A stretch of 5,884 nt of DNA from Gaiella sp051003695 (lineage in GTDB: Bacteria; Actinomycetota; Thermoleophilia; Gaiellales; Gaiellaceae): NCBI GenBank assembly GCA_051003695.1, contig JBPCLB010000018.1, positions 1 to 5,884 on the forward strand. Reading direction: 5' to 3'. Every line of letters begins with the position of its first letter. Position 1 is the stretch's first letter. The notes below the pieces were generated by a model, which saw nothing but the letters and a program-made list of their open reading frames with translations, was not told the origin of the DNA and made no database searches. Positions 1 to 5,884 of the stretch are shown here, piece after piece. The position numbers were made by a program, and so were the translations under genes.

Positions 1-174
1 CTGGCGACCGCGTCGGGTCTGCTACTCGGCACGACGGGCCTCTCCATGGCTCTCGGCGCGCTGATCGGCTGGCTCGCGGGCGGGGCGGGGATCGGACTGC
101 TCGTGGGCGCGATCGTCGGGATCCCGCTCGCCGTCGCGGTCGTCTACATCGTCTACACGCGAAGCCCGAGATGA
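1..174 (+). CDS. 3' end of AtpZ/ATPase_gene1-like small membrane protein (partial)
   Basis: The reading frame is open from the first base and ends at TGA 172-174, giving the last 57 residues of a protein whose start lies outside the window. What remains is almost wholly hydrophobic: two membrane helices (about residues 3-25 and 29-53) joined by a Gly-rich turn (GWLAGGAGIG), then a short basic tail ending TRSPR. A two-helix hairpin with small-residue spacing just upstream of atpI and atpB is the usual look and position of the ATPase_gene1/AtpZ family, which is thought to help Fo assembly or Mg2+/Ca2+ supply. The acidic residue often found in the turn is absent. The stop codon overlaps the next start as ATGA, so the two are probably translationally coupled. 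The family call rests on context and topology; any small two-helix membrane protein would fit the sequence alone. Confidence 0.55.
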   Translation: MATASGLLLGTTGLSMALGALIGWLAGGAGIGLLVGAIVGIPLAVAVVYIVYTRSPR

Positions 175-566
175 TCGCGGACGTGATCTCCACGCGACGG
201 CCTGTGCCGAGCAGGCTCGCTCCCGCGCTCGCGGGCTCGCTCGTGATCGCGCTCGCGCTGCCGGTGTTCCTCGTTGCCGGCTTGCCCTTCGGCGGCTGGG
301 CGCTCGCGGCGACTCTGTGGGTCGCAGGGCAGCTCCTCGCGATGTTACTGACGCGGCTACCACTCGACCCCGGTAACCTCGCCGCCGCGAGCATGCGGGG
401 AATCGGCACCAGCTTCAGAGCGTTCGCGGTGGGGATTCCCCTCGTCGCGGTCACCGTTTCCGACGAGCGCGTCGGGATCGCCGCCGCCCTGCTATACGCG
501 CTCGCGTTCTCGCTCGAGCTGGCGGTCTCGCTGATCGTGTTCTTCGGCTCGGCAGCGCGCGCATGA
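171..566 (+). CDS. atpI: AtpI-like four-helix membrane protein of the ATP synthase operon
   Basis: This encodes 131 residues with four predicted membrane segments (about 17-37, 41-61, 81-96 and 102-125) and a basic N-terminus (RRPVPSR). Length, topology and position directly before atpB match the AtpI family (ATP-synt_I), small proteins implicated in c-ring assembly and stability of the Fo sector. Sequence conservation in this family is low, so the name rests mainly on gene order. The ATG at 171 overlaps the preceding stop (ATGA) and no SD sequence is visible before it, so translation probably depends on ribosomes finishing the upstream gene. Its own stop, TGA 564-566, overlaps the atpB start in the same way. 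It could instead be an AtpR-like protein, but AtpR belongs to N-ATPase operons, whose gene content differs from this one. Confidence 0.65.
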   Translation: MIADVISTRRPVPSRLAPALAGSLVIALALPVFLVAGLPFGGWALAATLWVAGQLLAMLLTRLPLDPGNLAAASMRGIGTSFRAFAVGIPLVAVTVSDERVGIAAALLYALAFSLELAVSLIVFFGSAARA

Positions 567-1435
567 CCCGGCTCTTCGTCGTCGCCACGAGCCTCTTGCT
601 GGCGCTGCCGTCGCTCGCGCTCGCGGCGACCACGGAGGGCGCGGAGGAGGAGTTCGACCCGGCGCACGAGTGGGAGCTGCAGACCTGGATCGATCTCCCT
701 CTCGGGCTCGACGTCAACAAGGCCGTCGCCTATGTGATGCTCGGGACGATCGTGACGTGCTTGCTCGGCATCTTCCTGATGCGGGTGAAGCTCGGACGGG
801 ATCCCGACAAGCGCCAGGCGCTCGGCGAGATGGTCTACGAGGTTGCGCAGGTGCAGGTGGCAGAGCAAGGCCTGCCGACGAAGGCGATCGGCCGCTGGTT
901 CCCGTACGTCGCCACGCTGATGATCTTCATCTGGGTCGTCAACATGCTCGGCTTCATTCCCCTGCCACTCTCCGACGAGACGGTCGAGATCGGCGGGCTC
1001 GACCTACCGACGCTCGGGATCTTCGCCGCGACGTCGACCCTGTCCGTGACCTTGGCGCTCGCCTTGATGACCTGGATCTTCACCCACGTCGAAGGGATCA
1101 GGGCGAACGGAGTCGGCGGATACCTGAAGAGCTGGATCCCGGACGTACCGAGGGCAATGCTGCCGCTGATCGTGCCGCTCGAGATCCTCGGGCAGTTCAT
1201 GCGTCTGATCAGCCTCAGCGTCAGGCTCTACGCCAACATGCTCGCCGGCCACATGCTGATCCTGACGTTCATCGGCCTCATCTTCCTGACCCACTGGGCC
1301 GTGTTCCCCTTCTCGGTGCTGATGGGCACGGTCTTCTACCTGTTCGAGGTCGTGATCGTCGTCTCGATTCAGGCTTATATCTTCGCTGCGTTGTCCGCCA
1401 TCTACATCGGCTCGGCGATCGAGCCGGAACACTAA
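563..1435 (+). CDS. atpB: F1Fo-ATP synthase subunit a
   Basis: This is subunit a (290 residues), the stator half of the Fo proton channel in the cytoplasmic membrane. The diagnostic helix reads SVRLYANMLAGHM, with the essential arginine at R221 (E. coli R210). The last helix, VSIQAYIFAALSAIYIG, contains Q270 (E. coli Q252). H230 occupies the E. coli E219 position, and E262 probably replaces E. coli H245, a swap also known from mitochondrial subunits. E262 lies eight residues before Q270 rather than the usual seven. Five or six membrane segments are apparent after residue 52. The N-terminus looks like a cleavable signal peptide: R3, a hydrophobic stretch 4-20, then ALA 19-21 and an acidic segment. 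The start overlaps the AtpI-like stop as ATGA with no SD sequence, implying coupled translation. The stop TAA is part of the atpE SD sequence. Confidence 0.97.
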   Translation: MTRLFVVATSLLLALPSLALAATTEGAEEEFDPAHEWELQTWIDLPLGLDVNKAVAYVMLGTIVTCLLGIFLMRVKLGRDPDKRQALGEMVYEVAQVQVAEQGLPTKAIGRWFPYVATLMIFIWVVNMLGFIPLPLSDETVEIGGLDLPTLGIFAATSTLSVTLALALMTWIFTHVEGIRANGVGGYLKSWIPDVPRAMLPLIVPLEILGQFMRLISLSVRLYANMLAGHMLILTFIGLIFLTHWAVFPFSVLMGTVFYLFEVVIVVSIQAYIFAALSAIYIGSAIEPEH

Positions 1436-1440
1436 GGAGG
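1434..1440 (+). promoter_or_regulatory. Strong Shine-Dalgarno for atpE
   Basis: AAGGAGG is a near-perfect anti-16S match, nine bases before the atpE ATG, and it overlaps the atpB stop codon (TAAGGAGG). It is the best ribosome binding site in the window. Its neighbours atpI, atpB and atpF have none that I can see. This fits the need for about ten c subunits per enzyme against one a subunit. Confidence 0.9.
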
Positions 1441-1449
1441 AATCACCCG

Positions 1450-1719
1450 ATGCTGTCCTCGTTCTTCTTTCTCGCCGAGACCACCGGTGACGTCGCGGAC
1501 GCCGGCAAGGCGATCGCACTCGCGCTCGGGATCGGCCTCGGCGCCCTCGGCGCCGGCGTCGGGATCGGCAACATCTTCGGGTCGATGATCCAGGCCGTCG
1601 CCCGTCAGCCCGAGCTCCGCGGAGAGCTCCAGGGCATCCAGTGGCTCGGGTTCGCGCTGACCGAGGCTGTCGTCTTCTACGGCCTGATCGGCGGCCTGCT
1701 CGCCTTCGTGCTCATCTAG
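1450..1719 (+). CDS. atpE: F1Fo-ATP synthase subunit c (proteolipid)
   Basis: This encodes the 89-residue proteolipid that oligomerises into the membrane rotor ring. Helix 1 (about 20-48) carries the glycine ladder G27, G29, G31, G34, G36, G38, G40 used for tight helix packing. The polar loop is ARQPEL (51-56), which contacts gamma and epsilon. Helix 2 (about 63-88) holds the ion-binding carboxylate E72 in FALTEAVVFYG. The helix-1 position that is Gln in Na+-binding rings is I39, and the residue after E72 is Ala rather than Ser/Thr, so a proton-coupled ring is inferred. The first 19 residues, starting MLSSFFFLAETTGD, are longer than the few residues usual before helix 1 in short family members. 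The gene starts 14 bases after atpB with a strong SD sequence and ends 7 bases before atpF. Confidence 0.97.
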   Translation: MLSSFFFLAETTGDVADAGKAIALALGIGLGALGAGVGIGNIFGSMIQAVARQPELRGELQGIQWLGFALTEAVVFYGLIGGLLAFVLI

Positions 1720-1726
1720 CGCATCG

Positions 1727-2287
1727 ATGCTGAATCTGCTCGCACAGACCGCCGAAGGGGCGGACGAGGGAGGGAGCGGCCTGATCGAGGTCGTCCCCGG
1801 CCTGATGATCTGGACGCTGATCTGCTTCGCGATCGCGTTCTTCGTGTTGCGGAAGTTCGCGTTCGGCCCGATCCAGAAGACGATCGACGATCGGCGCGAG
1901 CGGATCCGCCAGGCTGTCGACGAGGCGGACAACGCCCGGAGCGAGGCGCGCGAGCTGCTCGAGCAGAACCGTGCCGTGCTCGCCCAGGCGAAGTCCGAGG
2001 CGGGGGAGATACTCACTGAGGCACGCAAGGTGGCCGATTCCCAGCTCGCCCGTGCGAAGGAGGAGGCCGAGGTCGAGCGCCAGCGGCGCCTCGAGGACAC
2101 GAAGAAGCAGATCGACGCCGAGACGACCCGCGCACTCGGTCAGATCCGCGCCGAGGTCGCCGAGCTGACGATCGAGGCGACCGAGCGCGTGATCGGCAGG
2201 GTGCTCGACGCCGAGGATCAGCGGCGACTCGTCGACGAAGCGATCGAAGGGCTCGATTTCTCCGCGCTCGAGCGAGGACGGAACTAG
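1727..2287 (+). CDS. atpF: F1Fo-ATP synthase subunit b
   Basis: This is subunit b (186 residues), the membrane-anchored peripheral stalk that holds F1 against rotation. An N-terminal stretch of about 23 residues leads into one membrane helix (about 24-42) ending in LRKFAFGPI, the typical boundary motif of b subunits. A long, charged, Ala/Glu/Arg-rich coiled coil follows (about 50-165), then a short C-terminal tail (EAIEGLDFSALERGRN) where b meets delta. The length is normal for an unfused b, and the separate atpH downstream excludes a b-delta fusion. The ATG lies 7 bases after the atpE stop with no SD sequence, so translation probably relies on ribosomes leaving atpE. That would also keep b (two copies) well below c. 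The next in-frame Met is M27, inside the membrane helix, so the first ATG is preferred. Confidence 0.95.
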   Translation: MLNLLAQTAEGADEGGSGLIEVVPGLMIWTLICFAIAFFVLRKFAFGPIQKTIDDRRERIRQAVDEADNARSEARELLEQNRAVLAQAKSEAGEILTEARKVADSQLARAKEEAEVERQRRLEDTKKQIDAETTRALGQIRAEVAELTIEATERVIGRVLDAEDQRRLVDEAIEGLDFSALERGRN

Positions 2288-2291
2288 CCGT

Positions 2292-2825
2292 ATGGCGGTT
2301 GCCGACCGGCTGTATGCGCGATCTCTCTTCGAGGCTGCGCGCGACCACGGACGAGTCGCGGAGGTTCGGCAGCAGCTCGCCGAGCTCGCAGCCGCCGTCG
2401 GCGGCTCGCCCGAGCTCGAAGGCTTTCTCGCGAATCCGCAGGTCGACACCGCGGCGAAGTCCGCCGTGCTCGGCGAGCTCACCGACGGCGCCGATCAACT
2501 CGTCTCGAACTTCGCTCGGCTGGTCGCGAGCAAGGGCCGGGCCGCCCAGCTGCGAGCAATGGCGGTCGAGTTCGACTCGATCGCCGACGCGGCCGAGGGT
2601 CGCATCGCGGTGGAGCTGACGACCGCGCACGAGCTCACCGACGACGAGGCTGCCGACATCGTGCGCAAGATCGAGCAGACCTCCGGACGGTCGGTCGATG
2701 CCTCGCGCTCGGTCGACCCTGGCCTGCTCGGCGGCGTGATCCTGCAGGCCGGCTCGATGCGCGTCGACGCCTCGGTGCGTGGACGGCTCGATCGTCTGCG
2801 CCGCGACCTCCTCGTGCGTGGGTGA
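2292..2825 (+). CDS. atpH: F1Fo-ATP synthase subunit delta
   Basis: This is subunit delta (177 residues, the usual length), the cap of the peripheral stalk that joins b to the top of the alpha-beta hexamer. The N-terminal helical domain begins ADRLYARSLFEAA, matching the conserved YA-x-ALF-x-A opening of the family. The C-terminal region VDPGLLGGVILQAGSMRVDASVRGRL (about 141-166) matches the family signature of D-P-x-L-x-GG followed by D-x-S-x-x-x-x-L. The gene starts 4 bases after atpF; GAGGA at 2274-2278 is a weak, distant SD candidate. The last codons and the stop lie inside a predicted mRNA hairpin (2811-2839), after which comes the largest intergenic gap of the operon. Confidence 0.95.
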   Translation: MAVADRLYARSLFEAARDHGRVAEVRQQLAELAAAVGGSPELEGFLANPQVDTAAKSAVLGELTDGADQLVSNFARLVASKGRAAQLRAMAVEFDSIADAAEGRIAVELTTAHELTDDEAADIVRKIEQTSGRSVDASRSVDPGLLGGVILQAGSMRVDASVRGRLDRLRRDLLVRG

Positions 2826-2839
2826 ACCCATCCCACGAG
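2811..2839 (+). other. RNA hairpin around the atpH stop codon
   Basis: CTCGTG 2811-2816 pairs with CACGAG 2834-2839. After a small internal loop (C2817 against C2832-C2833), GTGGG 2818-2822 pairs with CCCAT 2827-2831 (four Watson-Crick pairs and one G-U), closing a four-base loop TGAA that contains the atpH stop TGA. The run after it is C-rich (CCCCCTCC), not T-rich, so it is not a standard intrinsic terminator. It could be a pause, processing or stability element. A ribosome terminating at atpH would melt it. The pairing is read by eye; no folding energy was computed. Confidence 0.55.
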
Positions 2840-2870
2840 CCCCCTCCTTCGCAATTCGTGGACTCCGACG

Positions 2871-2879
2871 TGGTATGAC
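2871..2879 (+). promoter_or_regulatory. Weak extended -10-like element upstream of atpA
   Basis: TGGTATGAC resembles an extended -10 (TGN plus four of six TATAAT matches). No convincing -35 lies 16-19 bases upstream. It sits in the only long gap of the ATP synthase genes, where an internal promoter for atpA-atpG would make sense. Sequence support is thin. Confidence 0.2.
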
Positions 2880-2886
2880 GGCTCCC

Positions 2887-2903
2887 GCCGGGCAAAGCCC
2901 GGC
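2887..2903 (+). other. GC-rich hairpin in the atpH-atpA gap
   Basis: GCCGGGC 2887-2893 and GCCCGGC 2897-2903 are perfect inverse complements around an AAA loop, giving a 7-bp all-GC stem. No T-tract follows, so a terminator is unlikely. It lies about 40 bases upstream of the atpA SD sequence, within the untranslated leader of atpA. A role in mRNA stability or processing at the Fo/F1 boundary is inference. Confidence 0.55.
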
Positions 2904-2943
2904 TCCGCCGAGACAGAAGCTTGATCCGGACAAAAGAGCATCG

Positions 2944-2949
2944 AAGGAG
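2944..2949 (+). promoter_or_regulatory. Shine-Dalgarno that fixes the GTG start of atpA
   Basis: AAGGAG ends five bases before GTG 2955-2957. It supports the GTG start, from which the protein aligns without overhang to the N-terminus of known alpha subunits (EIxxxxKQRIxQ). Confidence 0.85.
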
Positions 2950-2954
2950 CAACT

Positions 2955-4481
<1,527 letters not shown>

Positions 4482-4482
4482 G

Positions 4483-4509
4483 GGTGCTTCTCGCTTCGCG
4501 AGAATCACC
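4483..4509 (+). other. Strong hairpin between atpA and atpG
   Basis: GGTG 4483-4486 pairs with CACC 4506-4509. After one C-T mismatch, TTCTCGC 4488-4494 pairs with GCGAGAA 4498-4504, leaving a TTC loop, for 11 pairs in all. It starts immediately after the atpA stop (4479-4481). What follows is TAGGCAGGAG, the atpG SD region, with no T-tract, so it is not an intrinsic terminator. It could protect the 3' end of the atpA message or lower atpG translation, in line with three alpha per gamma. That role is inferred. Confidence 0.65.
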
Positions 4510-4513
4510 TAGG

Positions 4514-4527
4514 CAGGAGCCCGGGAG
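4514..4527 (+). promoter_or_regulatory. Ribosome binding region of atpG
   Basis: Two SD candidates lie ahead of the ATG at 4531: CAGGAG 4514-4519 (spacing 11) and GGGAG 4523-4527 (spacing 3). Neither has ideal spacing, which fits modest initiation for a single-copy subunit. The first is only five bases from the preceding hairpin. Confidence 0.6.
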
Positions 4528-4530
4528 CAG

Positions 4531-5421
4531 ATGGCATCGGTTCAGGATTACAAGCGCCGGATTCGGTCCGTTCGCAACACGCGCAAGATCACGCGGGCGA
4601 TGGAGCTCGTCGCCGCCGCCAAGCTGCGGCGGGCGCAGAGCCGCATCGAGGCGATGCGGCCGTACGCCGACACGATGAACGAGTTGATCGCGGGCGTCGG
4701 ACGCGCGGCCGGCTCGGTGCGCGGGCTCCCGTTGCTCCAGCAGCGCGAGAGCGTCGAGAACGTCTTGATCGTCCCGCTCAGCGGCGATCGCGGGCTTGCC
4801 GGTGCGTTCAACGCGCAGGTGTCACGTCGCGCGTTCGCGCTGGAGCGGAAGCTCCAGGGGGAGAGCGCGAAGGTGCGCTTCCTCGCCGTCGGCAAGAAGG
4901 GGCGCTCGACCCTCACCTTTCGGCGGCGCACGATCGACGGGGCATTCGTCGGCTTCACCGACAGCCCCCGCTACGCCGACGCGCAGGCGATCGCTCACCG
5001 TGCCGCAGAGCTCTTCGTCGAGGGGGAGGTCGATCGCGTCGTCCTCGTCTACAACACGTTCGTCTCGGCACTCACGCAGACCGTGACCGAGCAGGAGATC
5101 CTGCCGATCTCCGCCGACATCCTCGAGGCGGACGAGGATGAGCGCGCGCAGGACGCGCTCCACGGTGACTTCATCTTCGAGCCCGAGCCCGAGCAGATCC
5201 TCGAGCGGCTGCTCCCCGTCTACGTCGAGACGCAGATCTACCGTGCGCTGCTCGAGTCCTCGGCCTCGGAGCAGGGCGCGCGGATGACCGCGATGCGGAA
5301 CGCCTCGAAGAACGCCGAGGAGCTCGTCGACCGGCTGACGCTCGAGATGAACCGGGCCCGCCAGGCCGAGATCACGCAGGAGATCCTCGAAGTGGTCGCC
5401 GGGGCCGACGCGTTGAGTTGA
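4531..5421 (+). CDS. atpG: F1Fo-ATP synthase subunit gamma
   Basis: This is subunit gamma (296 residues), the rotating central shaft that links the c ring to the catalytic hexamer. The N-terminal helix reads IRSVRNTRKITRAMELVAAAK (11-31), the classic gamma opening. The central Rossmann-like domain contains PLSGDRGLAGAFN (82-94). The C-terminal helix carries GARMTAMRNASKNAEELV (249-266) and the signature ITQEILEVVAGADAL (281-295), matching the family pattern I-T-x-E-x-x-E-x-x-x-G-A. I see no insertion of the chloroplast redox type. The gene normally precedes atpD and atpC; here it is the last ATP synthase gene and an ABC permease gene follows. No terminator-like hairpin is seen after its TGA, so read-through into the permease remains possible. 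Confidence 0.97.
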   Translation: MASVQDYKRRIRSVRNTRKITRAMELVAAAKLRRAQSRIEAMRPYADTMNELIAGVGRAAGSVRGLPLLQQRESVENVLIVPLSGDRGLAGAFNAQVSRRAFALERKLQGESAKVRFLAVGKKGRSTLTFRRRTIDGAFVGFTDSPRYADAQAIAHRAAELFVEGEVDRVVLVYNTFVSALTQTVTEQEILPISADILEADEDERAQDALHGDFIFEPEPEQILERLLPVYVETQIYRALLESSASEQGARMTAMRNASKNAEELVDRLTLEMNRARQAEITQEILEVVAGADALS

Positions 5422-5464
5422 CGGACCAGCTTGCGGGAACTCGCGACGCCAGGCGGGGTGACTC

Positions 5465-5470
5465 TATACT
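5465..5470 (+). promoter_or_regulatory. -10 promoter element for the ABC permease gene
   Basis: TATACT matches five of six bases of the -10 consensus and stands out in GC-rich sequence between atpG and the permease. No good -35 is present 16-19 bases upstream; TTGACG at 5418 is far too distant. Transcription would start near A5477, about 32-38 bases before the permease start candidates. It suggests that the permease is a separate transcription unit. Confidence 0.55.
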
Positions 5471-5476
5471 CGCGCG

Positions 5477-5518
5477 ATGCGTCGGGTCGCGTCTCGGTTC
5501 AGGATTGGGTGCAATTGA
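5477..5518 (+). other. Possible leaderless 13-codon upstream ORF
   Basis: An ATG begins seven bases after the -10 box, about where transcription should start, so it could be read as a leaderless start. It encodes 13 residues (MRRVASRFRIGCN) and stops at TGA 5516-5518, overlapping the candidate permease TTG start at 5515 as TTGA. Such an arrangement could couple permease translation to the short ORF. It may be chance, or a sign that an indel separates the true leaderless start from the permease frame. No homology is recognised. Confidence 0.25.
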
Positions 5519-5884
5519 GCACTGCCGGGGCCCTCGTCGGGCAGGGCATCGCTCGGGGGCGAACTCCGCGACAGCTCTTTTGGGGACGCTTCAAGCAAGA
5601 TCGCGCAGCGCTCGCGGGGATCGTCGTGATCGCGATTTTCGTGGTGCTCGCCCTGATCGGCGGGCCAATTGCCGAGAGGATCACGGGCCATCCGCAGAAC
5701 GAGCCGTACTCCGCAACGATGACCGACGAGTTCGGCTTTCCGAAAGGGCCAAACACGGAGTTCTGGTTCGGCGCCGACGCGTCGGGCCGTGATCTCTTCG
5801 TGCGGACGCTCTACGGCGCGCGGACATCGCTCGTCGTCGGGATCGTGGGCTCCGGGATCTCGGTCTTTATCGGACTCGTGGTCG
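5509..5884 (+). CDS. ABC transporter permease, OppC/DppC type (5' part only)
   Basis: The frame continues past the window edge, leaving about 125 residues. The N-terminal stretch RQLFWGRFKQDRAALAG leads into membrane helix 1 (IVVIAIFVVLALIGGPIA), the layout of the OppC_N domain. A periplasmic segment follows, then FWFGADASGRDLFVRTLYGARTSLVVGIV, the hallmark G-x-D-x-x-GRD-x-x-x-R-x-x-YGAR-x-SL entry to the permease domain, and the start of helix 2. Such proteins form half of the membrane channel for import of peptides, nickel or similar solutes; the substrate cannot be told from this part. No ATG lies in frame before the conserved region. Candidates are GTG 5509 (AGGA 5501-5504, spacing 4) and TTG 5515 (spacing 10), which differ by two codons; GTG 5458 and TTG 5431 would place the start before the expected transcript 5' end. 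It has no functional link to ATP synthase and probably opens another operon. Confidence 0.88.
   Translation, partial: MQLSTAGALVGQGIARGRTPRQLFWGRFKQDRAALAGIVVIAIFVVLALIGGPIAERITGHPQNEPYSATMTDEFGFPKGPNTEFWFGADASGRDLFVRTLYGARTSLVVGIVGSGISVFIGLVV

Noticed and set aside
1537..1680. Sodium-coupled c ring
   Set aside because: The helix-1 Gln and the Ser/Thr after the key Glu, typical of Na+ binding, are replaced by Ile39 and Ala73.
670..1719. Long frame fused in front of subunit c
   Set aside because: The upstream part overlaps atpB out of frame and is low-complexity Arg/Asp-rich. Subunit c proper starts at ATG 1450 with a strong SD sequence.
1721..1730. Perfect 10-base palindrome GCATCGATGC over the atpF start
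   Set aside because: It has no loop and does not extend outward, so it cannot form a stable RNA stem; chance is sufficient.
1727..2825. Possible b-delta fusion as in mycobacteria
   Set aside because: atpF ends at its own stop at 2285-2287, and atpH begins with a normal delta N-terminus at full family length.
2811..2850. Intrinsic terminator at the end of atpH
   Set aside because: The stem is convincing, but the following tract is C-rich and lacks the run of T needed for a standard terminator.
5418..5423. TTGACG as a -35 box for the permease promoter
   Set aside because: It is 41 bases from the TATACT -10 box, far outside the usual 16-19, and no -10 lies at the proper distance from it.
5475..5790. 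Apparent repeat: the region around 5476-5491 resembles 5773-5788 and both read DASGR in the same frame
   Set aside because: Only about 15 bases are similar, the first copy lies upstream of the likely start, and no other repeat structure is present; judged coincidental.
5418..5792. Plus-strand frame starting TTG at 5418 and covering the permease region
   Set aside because: Its product is Arg-rich without recognisable motifs. The frame one base over encodes clear OppC/DppC features, so this is a shadow.

Overview
The window carries most of a bacterial F1Fo-ATP synthase operon, all on the + strand, followed by the start of an unrelated ABC-transporter permease gene. Order: 3' end of a small two-helix membrane protein (AtpZ/ATPase_gene1-like), an AtpI-like four-helix protein, then atpB (a), atpE (c), atpF (b), atpH (delta), atpA (alpha) and atpG (gamma). 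The DNA is very GC-rich, with strong G/C bias at third codon positions, GTG and probably GTG/TTG starts, and a TATACT promoter element placed for leaderless transcription. Together these suggest a high-GC actinobacterium, perhaps of the Thermoleophilia type. That placement is inference only. Subunits b and delta are separate proteins, so this is not the mycobacterial b-delta fusion arrangement.

Layout. Positions 1-2287 hold the helper and Fo genes packed with 4-base ATGA overlaps or gaps of 4-14 bases. The only strong Shine-Dalgarno (SD) sequence there precedes atpE, which makes the multi-copy c subunit. atpH follows atpF after 4 bases. The packing then loosens: 129 non-coding bases separate atpH from atpA, with one hairpin wrapped around the atpH stop codon, a weak extended -10-like element and a second GC hairpin. 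Another 49 bases separate atpA from atpG, with a strong hairpin directly after the atpA stop. After atpG come 87 bases with a good -10 box, and then an OppC/DppC-type permease that runs off the window.

How the genes work together. Subunits a and c form the proton channel and rotor ring; b and delta form the peripheral stalk; alpha (non-catalytic, with the arginine finger) and gamma (central shaft) belong to F1. The two small upstream proteins are probably assembly or accessory factors. The catalytic beta subunit (atpD) and epsilon (atpC), which normally follow atpG, are not here, so a working enzyme needs an atpDC locus elsewhere in the genome.

I see no wholly new system. The most unusual points are the operon break after atpG, the hairpins on both sides of atpA (one with a possible alternative fold), a glycine in place of the usual glutamine in the alpha P-loop, and a possible leaderless 13-codon upstream ORF whose stop overlaps a candidate start of the permease gene.
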